In this document: positions 1 to 12,200 of the stretch, in pieces | Layout of the letters: each line of letters opens with the position of its first letter | Numbering within the stretch: position 1 is the first letter of the stretch | Source of the DNA: Larimichthys crocea | Lineage: Eukaryota; Chordata; Actinopteri; Sciaenidae | NCBI RefSeq assembly: GCF_000972845.2 | Contig: NC_040020.1 | Span: 1 to 64,000 of the forward strand | Direction: 5' to 3' | Length of the DNA: 64,000 nucleotides | The notes under the pieces: generated by a model | What the model was told of the DNA's origin: nothing | The model's input: the letters and a program-made list of their open reading frames with translations, nothing else | Database searches by the model: none | Program-made: the position numbers and the translations under genes

Positions 1-1
1 A

Positions 2-76
2 CTTCGACGAGGCATCGACCTGCCTAGTAGGAAGGGCGACAGCGGATCTCTGACAATGCAGCTCCACAATCTGAAA
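2..76 (+). CDS. Possible C-terminal codons of an unidentified gene
   Basis: An open frame runs from base 2 to a TAA at 77-79. It reads like a polar C-terminal tail, beginning LRRGIDLPSRKG and ending TMQLHNLK. AATAAA-like signals overlap and follow the stop. The frame is open to the left edge, so the exon would continue outside the window. I do not recognise the protein, and 25 codons could be open by chance. The poly(A)-like signals so close to the stop are the main reason to list it. Confidence 0.25.
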
Positions 77-714
77 TAAAGAATAAATGCTGTTGATAAA
101 CAATCATTAAATCGAATGCAGTCGCATGAGTGTTCACGGTTTGCAAACTGTCTGGCAGCTCGGACATTCACATATGTCCTAATCAATGCAAGCTTTTCTC
201 TAAACCCAGAGAGTAGAGTGTGCATTGTCATTGTGTTATTGATGGATCATCATAATGTCATGCCTTTTCTACAGATACATCATCCAACACGTCAGCACAA
301 CATTCAGACAAAACCATTCATGTCGACACAGATTAATAACATGCTGCCTGTCTCAGTCAGTCTGGACTTTAGAGGGATCAATCAATCAGACATGTGTGGA
401 CTAAAAACTAGTTATTATATTATTCCATGACCTCTGAACTTGTTTGTTGTCTTAGTGGGTAAAATGTCTTCAGGAAGTGGAGGGTCTAACATTTGTTCAA
501 GTGTGTCTTCAAACAGCAGCCACATGTACATTCACAAAGCGTGTATTGGTGGGCAGTCCTCATTCCACCTCTTGAGAAACCAAATTCACTCTTTGAGTTT
601 ATTCCTCCACTGCAGCTCAACAGGACAAACTGTCAAATTCACAAACCTTTCAAGGATCTCAAGGACCATGGGAACCATGTACCACAGCTTTTTTTGATCC
701 TTGGATCCTTGAAT

Positions 715-905
715 CCTGTTCAATCCAAAAAAACAGCATGGAACAGTCGATGAACACTGCCTCAGAGTCTCCGAGTTTACAGTTTGGACTCTCCAGTCCA
801 GGCACACGCTTCTTCACTCCTGAATCCTAGGACGGTTGTGACTCAGGTCAGCGTGTCAGATGGGAGGGGTTGGACTTCAGAGCTGAGGGCCACAAACTTC
901 ACAGG
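715..905 (-). pseudogene. LRR exon remnant of NLRC3-like gene
   Basis: Reading the minus strand gives family-typical LRR wording: SNPSHL, then DSGVKK, then GLESPNCKL. Two in-frame stops lie between SNPSHL and DSGVKK. In intact NLRC3-like genes this phrase belongs to the last LRRs before a C-terminal B30.2 exon. No B30.2 sequence was found between here and the left edge. Confidence 0.6.
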
Positions 906-906
906 T

Positions 907-3020
907 GACTCCTGAGAGTTTACAGCCTCACGTCTGTGATGACACATAGATTACAAAATGTGTTATTATAGAAGAGGACACTCATATGTACTTCATGCAT
1001 TGATGTCAGAACAGTTTGACATATTGTGCTTTGATGAACATTTGCTCTTCACATCAGTGTTCAGCTCATCTTAGCTCACTGTGTTTGACATGAAACATCA
1101 TTCCTCACTCTCTCTCATACCTGCAGACTTTTAATCTGTTTAGTTTGAGTCTTGAGATGACGGAGAGAAAATGGAGTTAGACGAGACTTCCAAAATGACT
1201 TCAAGACAAGAGATGAAACACAATTTGAATTCATGAACAATAAAATGCACATAGCTCAGTTCAACACACTCAGAGGTTTAGAAGCAACGAAAAGCGTGCA
1301 GTGTTTACGGTTGACTAATGTTAGTTAATGTTAGCAAACTGCACACAGATGATAGATATTGTAAAGTACAGCATTAAACAGTATCACATTGTTACTTGTT
1401 GCCACAATGCTGCCTCCAGAAAGGTACATAACTGCTCATTAAAAAAAAATCATACTATATGTATCAACATTTTTCAAAACACAGTTTATCAAGTGTACGT
1501 CAGAATATCTGAAGCTGGCTGGATAGTTTCCTGCCGAGTCGACACATATTGACTAGAGGTAATCATCGTATCAGGTACGAAGTAGTTGGTATAAATTTTA
1601 ATATCGTGTCAGATACTGGACAAGACCGCGATACTTCACAACATGAGCACAGAGATCTAAACACCGTGTAACACCACCTACTGCCTGCGTCTCGACTGCC
1701 TCGACTAGATCTCTGCTCGTTGGAGTTCTATAGAATAGTGACCAGTTCATCCAAAATCACTTATTCTACGTGCTCATTAACAATGCGTAGACCAAAATAA
1801 ACGTTTACACAAGCTGCAGTGTTATCACTGATGAAGCAATTTTTGACTTTCTACGCTCCTTCCAACAGTCACTGGACAAAAACTCGGAGACACGACGGAA
1901 GAGATTTTTGAGAAGATTTATGGTAGAGAGTGTAGGACATGCGATGCAGACACATGAGACTTACTAATAACCATACTGCACGGCAATAAAATCAATGCAG
2001 CGTGCGCTCAAAACGATATACAAGTCTGAGCCATGTTTGTCTGCAGGAGTACATTCGCAGTGACGATGCCACAGAGACTCAGCTCTCAACCAGTTTGTTC
2101 AAGTGGTTTTATAATTTATTTTGTAAACATGTAAAATAGTATCAAGGAACACGTCTGAAGGGCAATCGTGTGTCAATAAGATGATTCGAAAGACCAATTG
2201 AAATTATTTTTCTTTTTTTCTTTATGATTTCATTTACTTCTCTAACTATTAAACTGCAACAAAACGCAGCTCTTGTTTACGCAGCACTGGAAACAGACCA
2301 AATGCCAGCGAACTCGGACACGACAGAGTTAACGAAGCAGTGATTTCTTTATTGTAAATGGTTCCCTAATGTGTAAGAGACACTGGTCTTTGAGTAAGTG
2401 ATAGACAAGTCCACGCATGGCTGTCGTGCTATGCACACAACAACATCCCATCATGGTAATCAAGACTCATTTAATACGCATCCAATTTTAAGTGGACTGT
2501 GTAGGCATAGCAGGATCAAGAGCAGGGAGAGATACAAACAACTGTTACCTGCACTCAGTAGGAACAAACACTGTCAAAAACACTGTCAGGAGTCAAAGAC
2601 CTCATTTAAAAAATGTAACGCCGCCAGAACCTTAATTCCAAGTTGTTCAAGGGCGAAAAAAAAAATGTATTACAGAGAAGGACACACAATGCTCATTTCT
2701 TTAGAAGACACTAGTCTAGGTGATATTGTATAGCAGGTGGGTGACACATCTGAAGAAGCTCTAAACTACTATATCGTACCCTGATTCAAATGTTCATGTC
2801 AATCTGGACTTACACAGCCTTTTCTGCCCGTTCCTCACAGCTGGACGCTGATCCGTTACTGCTCCGTCCGTCCCTGGTTGATGTTGTTAGAACTATCTTA
2901 AGGATCATCACATACAATCAGTCATTCACCTGCGCTACGATCAGTCTATGCAGTTACCGTAGCATAGGTCGCCGAGTTGACTTCTATGAGCTACTGTGTT
3001 GTAAGATCGTCAGTATGTAG
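907..3020. other. No recognisable gene
   Basis: AT-rich sequence between the LRR remnant and the NACHT block of the decayed NLR gene. Open frames here (for example 1328-1552, 2398-2733, 2790-3020) show no family resemblance or splice context. It is probably intron of the former NLR gene. Confidence 0.5.
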
Positions 3021-4860
3021 AACAAATACGAGAGTTTCTTCTTTTATATTTGTCAATCTGTCTCTGACTTCAGGAAAGGAAACTCTGGATCTCCTGAGGA
3101 CTGATTCATCTACTAGTTTCACTCTCACAGAAATCAAGTGATGATAGAGCTTAGACATGCTTGATTGCTTCTGTCAGGAAAGAAATACCGACTCTAATGT
3201 TCATCTTCATTCAGGTGTCTGATGGCATTCTGGGACTGCACTCTTCTGGATCTTGTTGTCTGTCTGATTTCCCCAACAGGCCTCCTATAGAGTCTCTGGT
3301 TGGACATCAGCAGAAGAGAGGCCATGAAGGAAGCGAACACAACAGGTCCAGGTGACCATTTTTACTTTGAAGGGATTTCTCCATGGCTTCATCAGGAACA
3401 CCTCCAGGGATGAGTGACGTAGTCTTTCCCCAGAAAGTCCTCCAGTACCTTGTCTTCTTTTGTTTGTTTCTTGAGGTAACAGTGAACAGGAGACTGCAGC
3501 CAGAAACTCCTGAACGCTCAGATGACAAAGCAGTAGACTGTTTTCTGGAAGATCACACTCTCTCTTTTGAGATCTGTGTACAAACTCCTGGAGTACACCG
3601 AGGCCTCTGTGACATCCAGACCACACTGCTCCAGGTCTTCTTGGTAGAACATGATGTTTCCTTTCTCCAGTGTCAAACGCCAGCCTCCCAGCTTCAGAAG
3701 AACTTCCTGTCAGCCTCCGTCAGCTCCTGTGGATCGTCTCATGTCCTCATCGTACTTCTTCTTCTTCCTCTTTGTCTGAACCAGCAGGAAGTGTGAGTAC
3801 AGGTCAGTCAGGGTCTTGGCAGCTTCCTCTCTGGTCTGTGGTACAACATGTGTCCGAACGGGATACAGTGAGCCAGCAGAAGACTGGACTCAGACACAGA
3901 TGTGGAGGCTCCGCTGGAGGTCTTGATGTGTGAGATGATTCTTGCTGGAGACTTCATCACTGACTCTCGTCCTGAGGTACTCCTCCTTCTGAGCGTCGTG
4001 AAGCCCTCGAACTTCGTTTAACCCTGTCAACCATGAAGGAGGGAGCTGATTGGCTGCTGCAGGCTGGAAGTTTCAGATGAGAGCCGAGGAAGCAGATATC
4101 CCCCTGAGAGCTTGGCAACAGCACGCGGACTGATGACGCCGGGTGAGAGCAACCCAACCTCTTTTCCTTCTGGAATTCAGATCCGAGGGAAGTAGAACCC
4201 GCTTGAAGGCGGTTCTCAACAGCACGCTGACGATGACTCCATGTGATGACATCAGGGCACACTGCTGTTGTTGAAATCAGTGACAGTCTGCTTTCATCCA
4301 GGCCGTCAAGATGAACGAATTTACAGACCGCGAGCTGTCTCTGCTGGTGCCTTCTGTAATTTGGATGGAAAACATGGAGCCAGCGTGAGAAGGACTGTGT
4401 CGCTCCATCTTTGATCAAGTTCAGCCCTGAACGAGAAGCAGAAAACCACGACGACATTTGGTTCTCGAGCCCTCTGCCCAGTCCCAGTGAACTCAAGCAC
4501 TGAGATGGTTTTCCAACGCCACGCGACGCCCGTGTGGTCGAGAAACGACTCTGATGTGTCCTCTGTGGTCAGGTAAGAGGCTTAAAAATGTCGTGGCATT
4601 GGAGGGGAGTGTCATGGAGGGTCTCCTTGCTGCTTTGAAGCTGTCTCAAGCTGCCTCACCTCATGTTGGGTATGACCTCTTCACTCTGTCCCAGCTGTGA
4701 TGTAGAGCTCAGTGTAGATCCTGTTAGGAGGGTTCCACTTCCTGTTTCTTCAATTCCTTCAGTCACATGTTCACATCTGGTACTTCAGACTGATTCTTAT
4801 GTTCATCTAAAACCTCCGCAGACCACCACTCACTAAAACAGAGAAACAAGTTTGAGACAA
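3020..4860 (-). pseudogene. FISNA/NACHT/winged-helix block of NLRC3-like gene, disrupted
   Basis: From high to low coordinate the minus strand gives the FISNA tail (IYTELYITAG-like, about 4700), then the P-loop position at 4530-4507. There the family G-V-A-G-I-G-K-T reads G-V-A-W-R-W-K-T. A Walker B-like HLDGLDE follows at about 4313-4293, then PAAANQ and the GFxDxQKEEYxR motif at about 4050-3960. Next come TLTDLYSHFLLVQTKRK (about 3815-3760), EDLEQCGLDVTEASVYS (about 3635-3585), HLSVQEFLAAV (3521-3489) and KSLQSKNGHLDL (about 3380-3340). The phrases fall in different frames and are separated by stops, so several indels have accumulated. The order is exactly that of a fish NLR NACHT exon. Confidence 0.8.
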
Positions 4861-5406
4861 AACAAAGAAAAAATTCACTCAGCTGATTAGTTCAGCATCA
4901 CAGACAAAACATCAATATTAGAATTTTATAGAGAAGTAAATGTTAGAAAGTCCAGTTCTGGTTGAAATCCAGCCACGCAGCTCAACACATCCTGATGTTT
5001 GCTGTCCTGGATCCACAATGGATGGAACGAGCTCCATCACGAATCAGGACAGCAGAAACTGTCCACATTTTCAGCTGAAAACTCACAAAACAACTGCAAG
5101 CACTGAAGCCGTTCAGCTTGTTTCATGAAGTTCTAGGACTTTGATGATTCTTCAGTTTTTGGGTTGGATGCAAATTTGAAGTCTCTGAATAAACGTAATG
5201 TGAGGATCCGCAAGGTCACTTGTCCACATTGGAAAGATGGAGCAGTCTTACTTTTGGACAGGCTGGTCACTGACTGGCTGGTGGCTCCGCAGTCCACGTC
5301 TGGTTCTGGATCTAGAAGTTCAGATGTTCACAGAGTAAAAGTGTCGTTACTTTTCTGTCTGAATTCAGCTTTCAGTATACTTCTTACAGTAAAAACAGTC
5401 TCTTAC

Positions 5407-5526
5407 TTTGTGTCTGAGGGTCCAGGTTCATCACTGAAGCATGGAGGTTCAAATTTGGACCAGTCACTCTTCATAGACAGACAGCTGGATCCTGGAGACT
5501 CTGCTCTCTGTCTGTTGGACTGAACT
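5407..5526 (-). pseudogene. NLRC3-like N-terminal linker exon, second cassette copy
   Basis: A 120-nt symmetric exon with acceptor TTTGCAG and donor GTAAGA. It encodes a 40-residue block containing RAESPGSSCLSMKSD and ending DEPGPSDTK, the linker found before the FISNA domain in fish NLRC3-like proteins. The reading frame is intact. Together with flanking intron it is a tandem copy of 6135-6254, offset by 728 bp. It differs by several substitutions (for example W for R after MKSD). Confidence 0.65.
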
Positions 5527-6134
5527 CTGCAAACACCAACATGTTTTTATTTATACCACATGAATCTTTGATAAATTCTCTGATGAAAGTCATTTAGGAA
5601 GCTCTAGAGACACAAACTGCTGTCCATAATTAGGAGCTTTCAAAGCGGTCCAAATCTACATTTGACCATTTTATCTGCGTCAGTTGTTTCCCATCAGTCA
5701 CGTCATGTCCATTCTGGATTTTTAGTTTATTTTTTTACTTGTCATCATACAGTATGTATGTCATGTCATACACTTCTATGAGGGTGCAAACGCAGTTTAA
5801 TATTTCTCACCCTTTGATTGCCAAATTCAAGCTGGTACAGGTCTTTGGATGGTGTCATGTGCAGCAGTGCTGCTTGGTGCCAAAGGACTGGGTGAAGGTG
5901 AATAAAGGTCAGTGGGTGTGGTGATTACTAAATACTCTCTCAGCCAATCACATCACTGCTCTCATAGCTCTGAAACAGCTGTGCCAATCACAGTTCAACA
6001 TGATGACGACAGCTCAGCAAACAGAAAGCTTCACCTCAGGAAATGTCTCGATGGTTCACAGCATCACCACAAACCTCCACCCAAAGACAGACGGACTGTT
6101 TACAGGTCAGTTTACAGTAAAAACTGTCTCTTAC

Positions 6135-6254
6135 TTTGTGTCTGAGGGTCCAGGTTCATCACTGAAGCCTGGAGGAAGATCTTTGGACCGGTCACTCTTC
6201 ATAGACAGACAGCTGGATCCTGGAGACTCTGCTCTCTGTCTGTTGGACTGAACT
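6135..6254 (-). pseudogene. NLRC3-like N-terminal linker exon, first cassette copy
   Basis: A 120-nt exon between TTTGCAG and GTAAGA, phase 2 on both sides, so it can be skipped or added without a frame change. It repeats the RAESPGSSCLSMKSD block of the first exon. About 110 bp of the intron upstream of this exon (about 6255-6370) is nearly identical to the sequence following 5526, which shows the duplication unit includes intron. The frame is open throughout. Confidence 0.65.
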
Positions 6255-6626
6255 CTGCAAACACCAACATGTTTTTATTTATACCACATGAATCTTTGAT
6301 AAATTCTCTGATGAAAGTCATTTAGGAAGCTCTAAAGACACAAACTGCTGTCCATAATTAGGAGCTTTCAAAGTTTCAAAGTAAAAACAGAGTTTCAGTG
6401 TTTTCACATCATCACATTTTGTTTCTGTTCACATTTTACACAGCAGGAAAACTTTTTTGGAAACAGGGTTGTACTCAGAGGAAGACGACACAAAGGATTT
6501 GTCTTTGTGAGTTTGTTCAGTTTTACTCAGTGAATTCATTTTGGTAGAAAATTTAACACAAACACAAAAATCAACAGAGAGAACTGAAAATGAGTCAAAT
6601 AAATGAGTTAGTATCAGTTCTCTTAC

Positions 6627-6757
6627 TTTGTGTCTGAGGGTCCAGGTTCATCACTGAAGCGTGGAGGACGATCTTTGGACCGGTCACTCTTCATAGACAG
6701 ACAGCTGGATCCTGGAGACTCTGCTCTGTCCTCCTCTTCCTCCACACCAACATTCAT
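6627..6757 (-). pseudogene. NLRC3-like first coding exon
   Basis: The ATG at 6757 (minus strand, context AAGATGA) opens a frame MNVGVEEEEDRAESPGSS, continuing to DEPGPSDTK with a GTAAGA donor after base 6627. The acidic start followed by RAESPGSSC is the usual N-terminus of fish NLRC3-like proteins. It splices in phase with both cassette exons (AA plus A gives Lys). It is intact even though the downstream NACHT exon is broken. Confidence 0.65.
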
Positions 6758-6925
6758 CTTGTGGACTTCAGTCAGTCTGAGAAGTTAAACATGAACACTG
6801 ACTGTGAGCTCAGGACACAAGAGACAACGAACAAGTCTGTACAGGAAGTAAGACTGAGACACACACGCCTTTTCCCAGTGCCAGGAAATGGATTCACTGT
6901 GAGTCATGCCCACTGATGGTCGGTG

Positions 6926-6951
6926 CACACACACACACACACACACACACA
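6926..6951. repeat. (CA)13 microsatellite
   Basis: Uninterrupted CA run upstream of the NLRC3-like first exon. Confidence 0.95.
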
Positions 6952-7245
6952 GTATACAGTATAAACCAGTGGGATCTCCACCTGGTCACTTTTCTTTCAG
7001 TCTTTTCTTGTTTTCTTGTTTTCAGCAGGTTTCATGTGAATTATTCAGCCAATCAAGACTTTGTGTCCACAGATGAATCAAACTGTTGAGTTCATTCAAA
7101 CATTTCTTTCCTCGACGGTCCACAGAGAGAAAACTGACTCAGAGACTTTGACAGTAAAATAATAATAATCATAAAAACACTCACCCTGCCTCAGCCTTCA
7201 GTTTTCCTCCGTCTGCTCAAAATGGAGACTGAACAAAATGAAACA

Positions 7246-7256
7246 CTTTCTGTTTC
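7246..7256 (-). promoter_or_regulatory. ISRE/IRF-like site upstream of NLR exon 1
   Basis: The minus strand reads GAAACAGAAAG, matching the GAAANNGAAA core bound by interferon regulatory factors. It lies about 490 nt upstream of the NLRC3-like ATG, in the same orientation. Interferon control fits this family. A 10-base match alone is weak evidence. Confidence 0.35.
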
Positions 7257-7259
7257 AGG

Positions 7260-8370
7260 TTCCCGCCCTGTTCTTCTGCAACTGGATCACATGATCAGTG
7301 TTGCTCCTCCTTTCTGTGTGTGAGAGAGAAGTAGGAATTAACCAGCCGCTCGCTGCAGAGCGGTAACAATGTTTTCATCTGCAACAAACGTTATAAAGGA
7401 GACATAAACCGAGATATTAGCAGCAAACTTTGAGTTTTATAAATGATTAAAGTTTCTTAAACTGACGTCACGTTACCGACGATGCACCTGCACATTTTTC
7501 TGTGCATGATCTGTCCATTAAATCGTAAAGTTCAACCTGTAGACGCAGGCCGACGTGTGTTCTCATATTTTACAATCCTCCCTAAAACATGAACATGAAT
7601 TCAGCTCTTCAAATGAAGCAAAATATTTGTGGGGCGTCCGTGACACGGACTGTGATGAATGTCTGGGCAGGAAAGATGAATGATGTTTATAGGAGGACCC
7701 AAACTTTCCTGTCTGATAATGAACCCCAAACAACCTTCTCAGATGACTGACTCCATCAACACCTCCATCACCTTCTACGTGTGTTTACTTTAATCTATTT
7801 AAAACCTGTGTGTTATCTGTTACATAACAGTAATATAATTCATTCATACAGTTAAACTATCAATGTTCCAAGGTTCAACGTTGTTTTCCACCATTGATCA
7901 TTTAGCTACCAATTTCAATGGTTTAACCACTATTTGCTCTTTGTTTTAACAATTCGTCCATCTGTTTCAACCATTTATACATTATATGAACCATCTCAAC
8001 TGTTTATTCAGTAACTTTTAGCCAACGAGTTCAATTATGTAGCTTCATGTTTGGCTATTTCATCATTTTATCCTTTATGTTTGAGTAATAAGGCAGTTTC
8101 AACCATTTATCCACCATTAGCTCTTCACTTGAACAATTCATCCATTGGGCCATTTCAACTGTCGTCTGTCCTTTAACTAGTTGAGTTGTTGTTTATCACA
8201 TTACAGTTAGCTGTTATCCAACACAAAGTAGTCCGGTGCTAATGTGGTGATGTAATTACTGAAGCTGATGATGGAAATGCTAAATGAAGCCACAGAATGG
8301 CACTTTAGCGCCCACGCAGGATGCAGCTGGCTTCAGTCTGATCAGATTATGTGGGCATCTTTCCACCGCG
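7260..8370. other. No recognisable gene
   Basis: AT-rich sequence upstream of the NLR remnant. The stretch at about 7860-8170 holds repeated short phrases of the type CAACCATTTATCCA, a degenerate low-order repeat. No coding signal. Confidence 0.4.
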
Positions 8371-8389
8371 CTGTGTACAGTCACTGTTG

Positions 8390-9200
8390 TTTTGTTTTTT
8401 TGTTTTTTTTTTACAGTAAAACACCGCAATAAACCTTTATTTGTGCAGCATTTTACAGGAATTTATATAGAACAAAGTGTTTTAAATGACATTTTAATTG
8501 TATGGTAAAACAACGTAATATTTCATGGCAAAACCTTTATTTTATACGGCATAAACAGTATTTTCATGTCAATTATGTCAGAGCAGCATTCTTTTGGTGA
8601 AAAAACACTTAATACTGTAAAATGTGCAAAAGATTAAAAACCTTAAATGTAAAACAGTACTAATATCCTTTTACCGTAATATTAAAAACTTACTGTATTT
8701 ATTATGGTAAAATTCTGTCATATTTCATGACAAAACCTTTATTTGTGCAGTTTTCTAAGGCAATTAAAATAATAAAGTAGTATTTTAAATTGTGACAATT
8801 GTACAGTAAAATACCGTAATATATATCTTTATTTTATACAGTATTCACGGTATTTTCATGTGAATTATACAGCGTTTTCTTTGATGGACATGTTTTATTT
8901 CATTCATGCGGTAAAATATGGAATAAAATGTCAAACTTAAGTGTAAAAACAAAAACTCGTACTTATACGGTAAAAACATGTAGAAACAGGTGAAACAGTG
9001 TTCTACGGTGAAAAACTGGCTGTTATGGTTGCCAGAATTTTACCGTAATAAAAGAAAAGAAACGCTGTTTTGCTAAATAAATAAAAAATAAAATAAAGGT
9101 TTTGCCATGGAATATTATATTAACAGTCATTTACCGTTTACTGTATACACACTATAAATGTGTTTAAAATGTTGCAGAAATGAAGGTTTTACCATGAAAT
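8390..9200. repeat. Degenerate ACAGTAAAAT/TACCGTAAT repeat block
   Basis: The phrases CAGTAAAAYACCGTAAT, ATTTCATGGCAAAACC and TTTATTTTATACAG recur at irregular spacing of roughly 100-150 bp, in both orientations (for example 8413, 8500, 8690, 8800, and inverted near 9030-9130). This is a known style of AT-rich teleost repeat with no coding content. Confidence 0.6.
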
Positions 9201-9209
9201 ATTGCAGTT

Positions 9210-12200
9210 ACAGACTTATGAAATACATGAGCCCATTAAAGTCAGATCTTGTTCTTAAAAATAACCTTGTTCGGACAAAGATGATTTGTGTTTTGACTGC
9301 AGTCGTGTAAAAACCGATGAGCTCTTCATTGTTCGTGTTTATGTTTTTATTATTTCTGTATCCCGGGTTACTCTGTCCCATGTTGGGCTGCGTGTTCGAG
9401 CCGCTTTGCCACCTCGACAAGAAAAATATCTTAATGAAAACACATGAGTGCTTTTAATATCCTGGAATGTTTTTACATGAAACTTGTGGAAATTAAAAAA
9501 TCCCAACATGAACGTATCCAGTGAGGGTGTCTTATCACCCAACCTCCCACAATCTGTCAGAAGGCAAGCTGCCGGGCGGCCGGCGGTAAATCTTTTATGT
9601 AATTCAAGAGAAGGTTCAGCGTTCGGCCTCTCTGTGATATAACACAAAGTCTGCTGCTGGTTCTCATTATCCTCCTGCCAGTCATGCTTTACAAGAACCT
9701 CTTCATGTAAACTCACAGTGACATGCCAACACACTCCAAAGCGCACATTCAACGCGATGTCTGCCAGATGTGAGGGTGTTACTCAACATCAGCTCAAACG
9801 GAAACAAACTGCTCGTTATCGGCAGCTTCTTTAATTCTTCTTGGCAGTTCTCAGATCTAAGATTTACATCTTTAAGTCTTTTAATTATACCTGATGTGAA
9901 GGCCACAGGCGGAGATGGCAGTTAGGAGACGGAGCAAAGATGGAAAATAACAAAGAAAGTTCAGTTTTAGGAATTTATTTATTTATTGAATATTGTGAAA
10001 TGGAGCAGTCATTTGAAATATTTGTGCCTTATTTGTGTTTTACTCCACGACATTTCAGAGATGTTTGCATAAAGAATGATGAAATACATGAATTAAACTA
10101 CCTGACAGTTTATACAAGGACATCTGGAATGATTAGTCGATTAATTAATAAGTCAGCCAACAGGACGTCATTGAAACTTTCAGTCGTTTTTCAGTTAATT
10201 TTTGTAATAAAGTCGAGGTTTGGACAAAAACAAACATTAAGAAGGCGTCACTTTGGGCTTCTGGGTAGATAATATTAGATTAGACTGTACTGTCATTGCA
10301 CAAAGTAACAAAGTACATTGATTGTATATTTATTTTTAGTTATTTTCTGGAATGTTGGCTGAGTTATACTCCGACAAAAAGAGGAGAACTCAACGTTCAA
10401 ACCTCAACAAAGTCAAAAGTGAAAGAAAAACCAAACTTTTATCCAAGAAAAGCAAAACATCACCTCCAACAACAAAATATGTCAATGAGTTCATTAATCA
10501 TTTAACAACTAAACTTGGCTCAGCTCGTGGCCACGCCTCCTCAGCTGGGACCAATCAGGGGCCAGCGACCACACACCTAGATTTACATACACACAAAAAA
10601 AACACACTTCACACAAAGTTACGTAACGGAAACACGCTTCACTCCTCCAGTAAACAAAACGTTCAGGAAATATTTACAGTCTGCTCAGCTTATGTACAAA
10701 TACACATACATGAGTGCACTAGTACCTTTAACACTTTAAACACAGTTTTCTGTGAAATATACAACATAAAATACAACCATGAGAAGAGATGAGATTAATT
10801 TATCAATTTAAATTTTATAATTTCATAGATCTTTCTGATCTGATCTATTAGTGATCATTTTTTATCAGTAACATACTGAATACTTTATTACTCAAGCAAA
10901 AGTAACATGAAAAATGGAAAAATCAGTAAAATGTGTTTTCAGAGATTGTTCAGATGTAAAATGTGTTTTATTTTATAGGTTTATTGTGTTTCATCTGTAA
11001 AAGCTGCAGCTCGTGGAGTCGAAACTTAAAGTCTGTGAACACCTCATGAAATATTTCAGCTTCCTTCCTTTCAAACGGACGCGGTCAGTTTCAGATTTAT
11101 CTCACGCTTGTTGTTGTTGTTGTTGTTGTAGATTCACAGATTTACGTCGGACAGTTCAGATGGTTTCTGCGGTTGTTGTTCGGCCTTCCTATGAGCCCGT
11201 CTGTCTGTCCCCGGAGTCTGAGCTCTGCGATAGGAAAACCACTTCCTGAATGCACAAACATACGTGGAAGTGCTCCATTTGCACAGACGTGACATTCGGA
11301 GACTGTCTGTCTTCCAGTTTTGTGCCGTCGACATGAAGCGTCCCCCAAAGGGCCGATGCAGCTGAGGAGGGTTTATTGTCTGTTTGTCAATTTCATTTAA
11401 AGAACTGCTTTAATTAAACTAACGGGATTTAAGCACACCTGAATTAATATCAAGTTTATTTGACAAAATACGTTTATTTGTTTTGAATCGTTACAAAATT
11501 AAGGAGAGTTCATGAGGAGTTAGGAGAAGACGACTGCACTTTGATATTTCTCCCTGTATGTTCCTTCCTGAGCTTCCCGACTATTTGACCAGACCTCATT
11601 AGATGAATGTAACTGTGACAGGCCTCCATCTCAGGTGTGTCTCTCCTGTGAAGCTCCGCCCTCTCTCATTGACAGACACACCTGGAAAACATTTGCTCAT
11701 TAAGTTAAACTCTTTGGTGTGTTTTAAGGCCGAGCTTGTTTCAATCTCCACGACAATAAGACACCTTTTTTTTAACTCATAACATGTTTTACAGCCTTGA
11801 CTGTGGAGCCACAGCTGCGTTACTGAACACTACAATGTTTGAGGTAAATGACTTTAATTACAACTTATCTGGGAAGTCTTTGACTATACGCACTTTATGA
11901 ATGATTCTAAACTTTCCTGTCCAGACTCAAAGCTCATAAATTTATTATTATTATTCTTTTTTTTACCATTTGTGGGGAACCTTTTTAACTGTGAGGCTCA
12001 CCAGTCTCACTATTATTTGGCCAACTGGTCACAAAATGTAATTTGTCTTTGAGTTTAACCTGAATAAATAAAGGTTAATTAATCAAATGTGGCTTCTTTG
12101 CAAAGAGGGCTGCTTGAACCAACAAACCAAATCTAAAAAAAGAATTTTCCTTAAGTCTGAACAAACTGCCGGTGATTAATGATGCCGAAGGTGTTTGTGT

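Larger units (their letters stand above)
700..6757 (-). pseudogene. Decayed NLRC3-like (FISNA-NACHT-LRR) innate immune receptor gene
   Basis: The pieces lie in the right order on the minus strand. They are N-terminal linker exons (6757-5407), a FISNA/NACHT/winged-helix block (about 4860-3020) and an LRR remnant (about 905-715). Fish carry large, fast-evolving families of these cytosolic receptors, and the N-terminal exons and the block match that family in wording and order. The NACHT region needs many frameshifts and contains in-frame stops, the P-loop glycines are replaced and the LRR copy has two stops, so a working receptor is not possible from the block as read. No PYD, CARD or B30.2 domain was seen in the window. 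An intact upstream exon set could still be transcribed. Confidence 0.75.
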
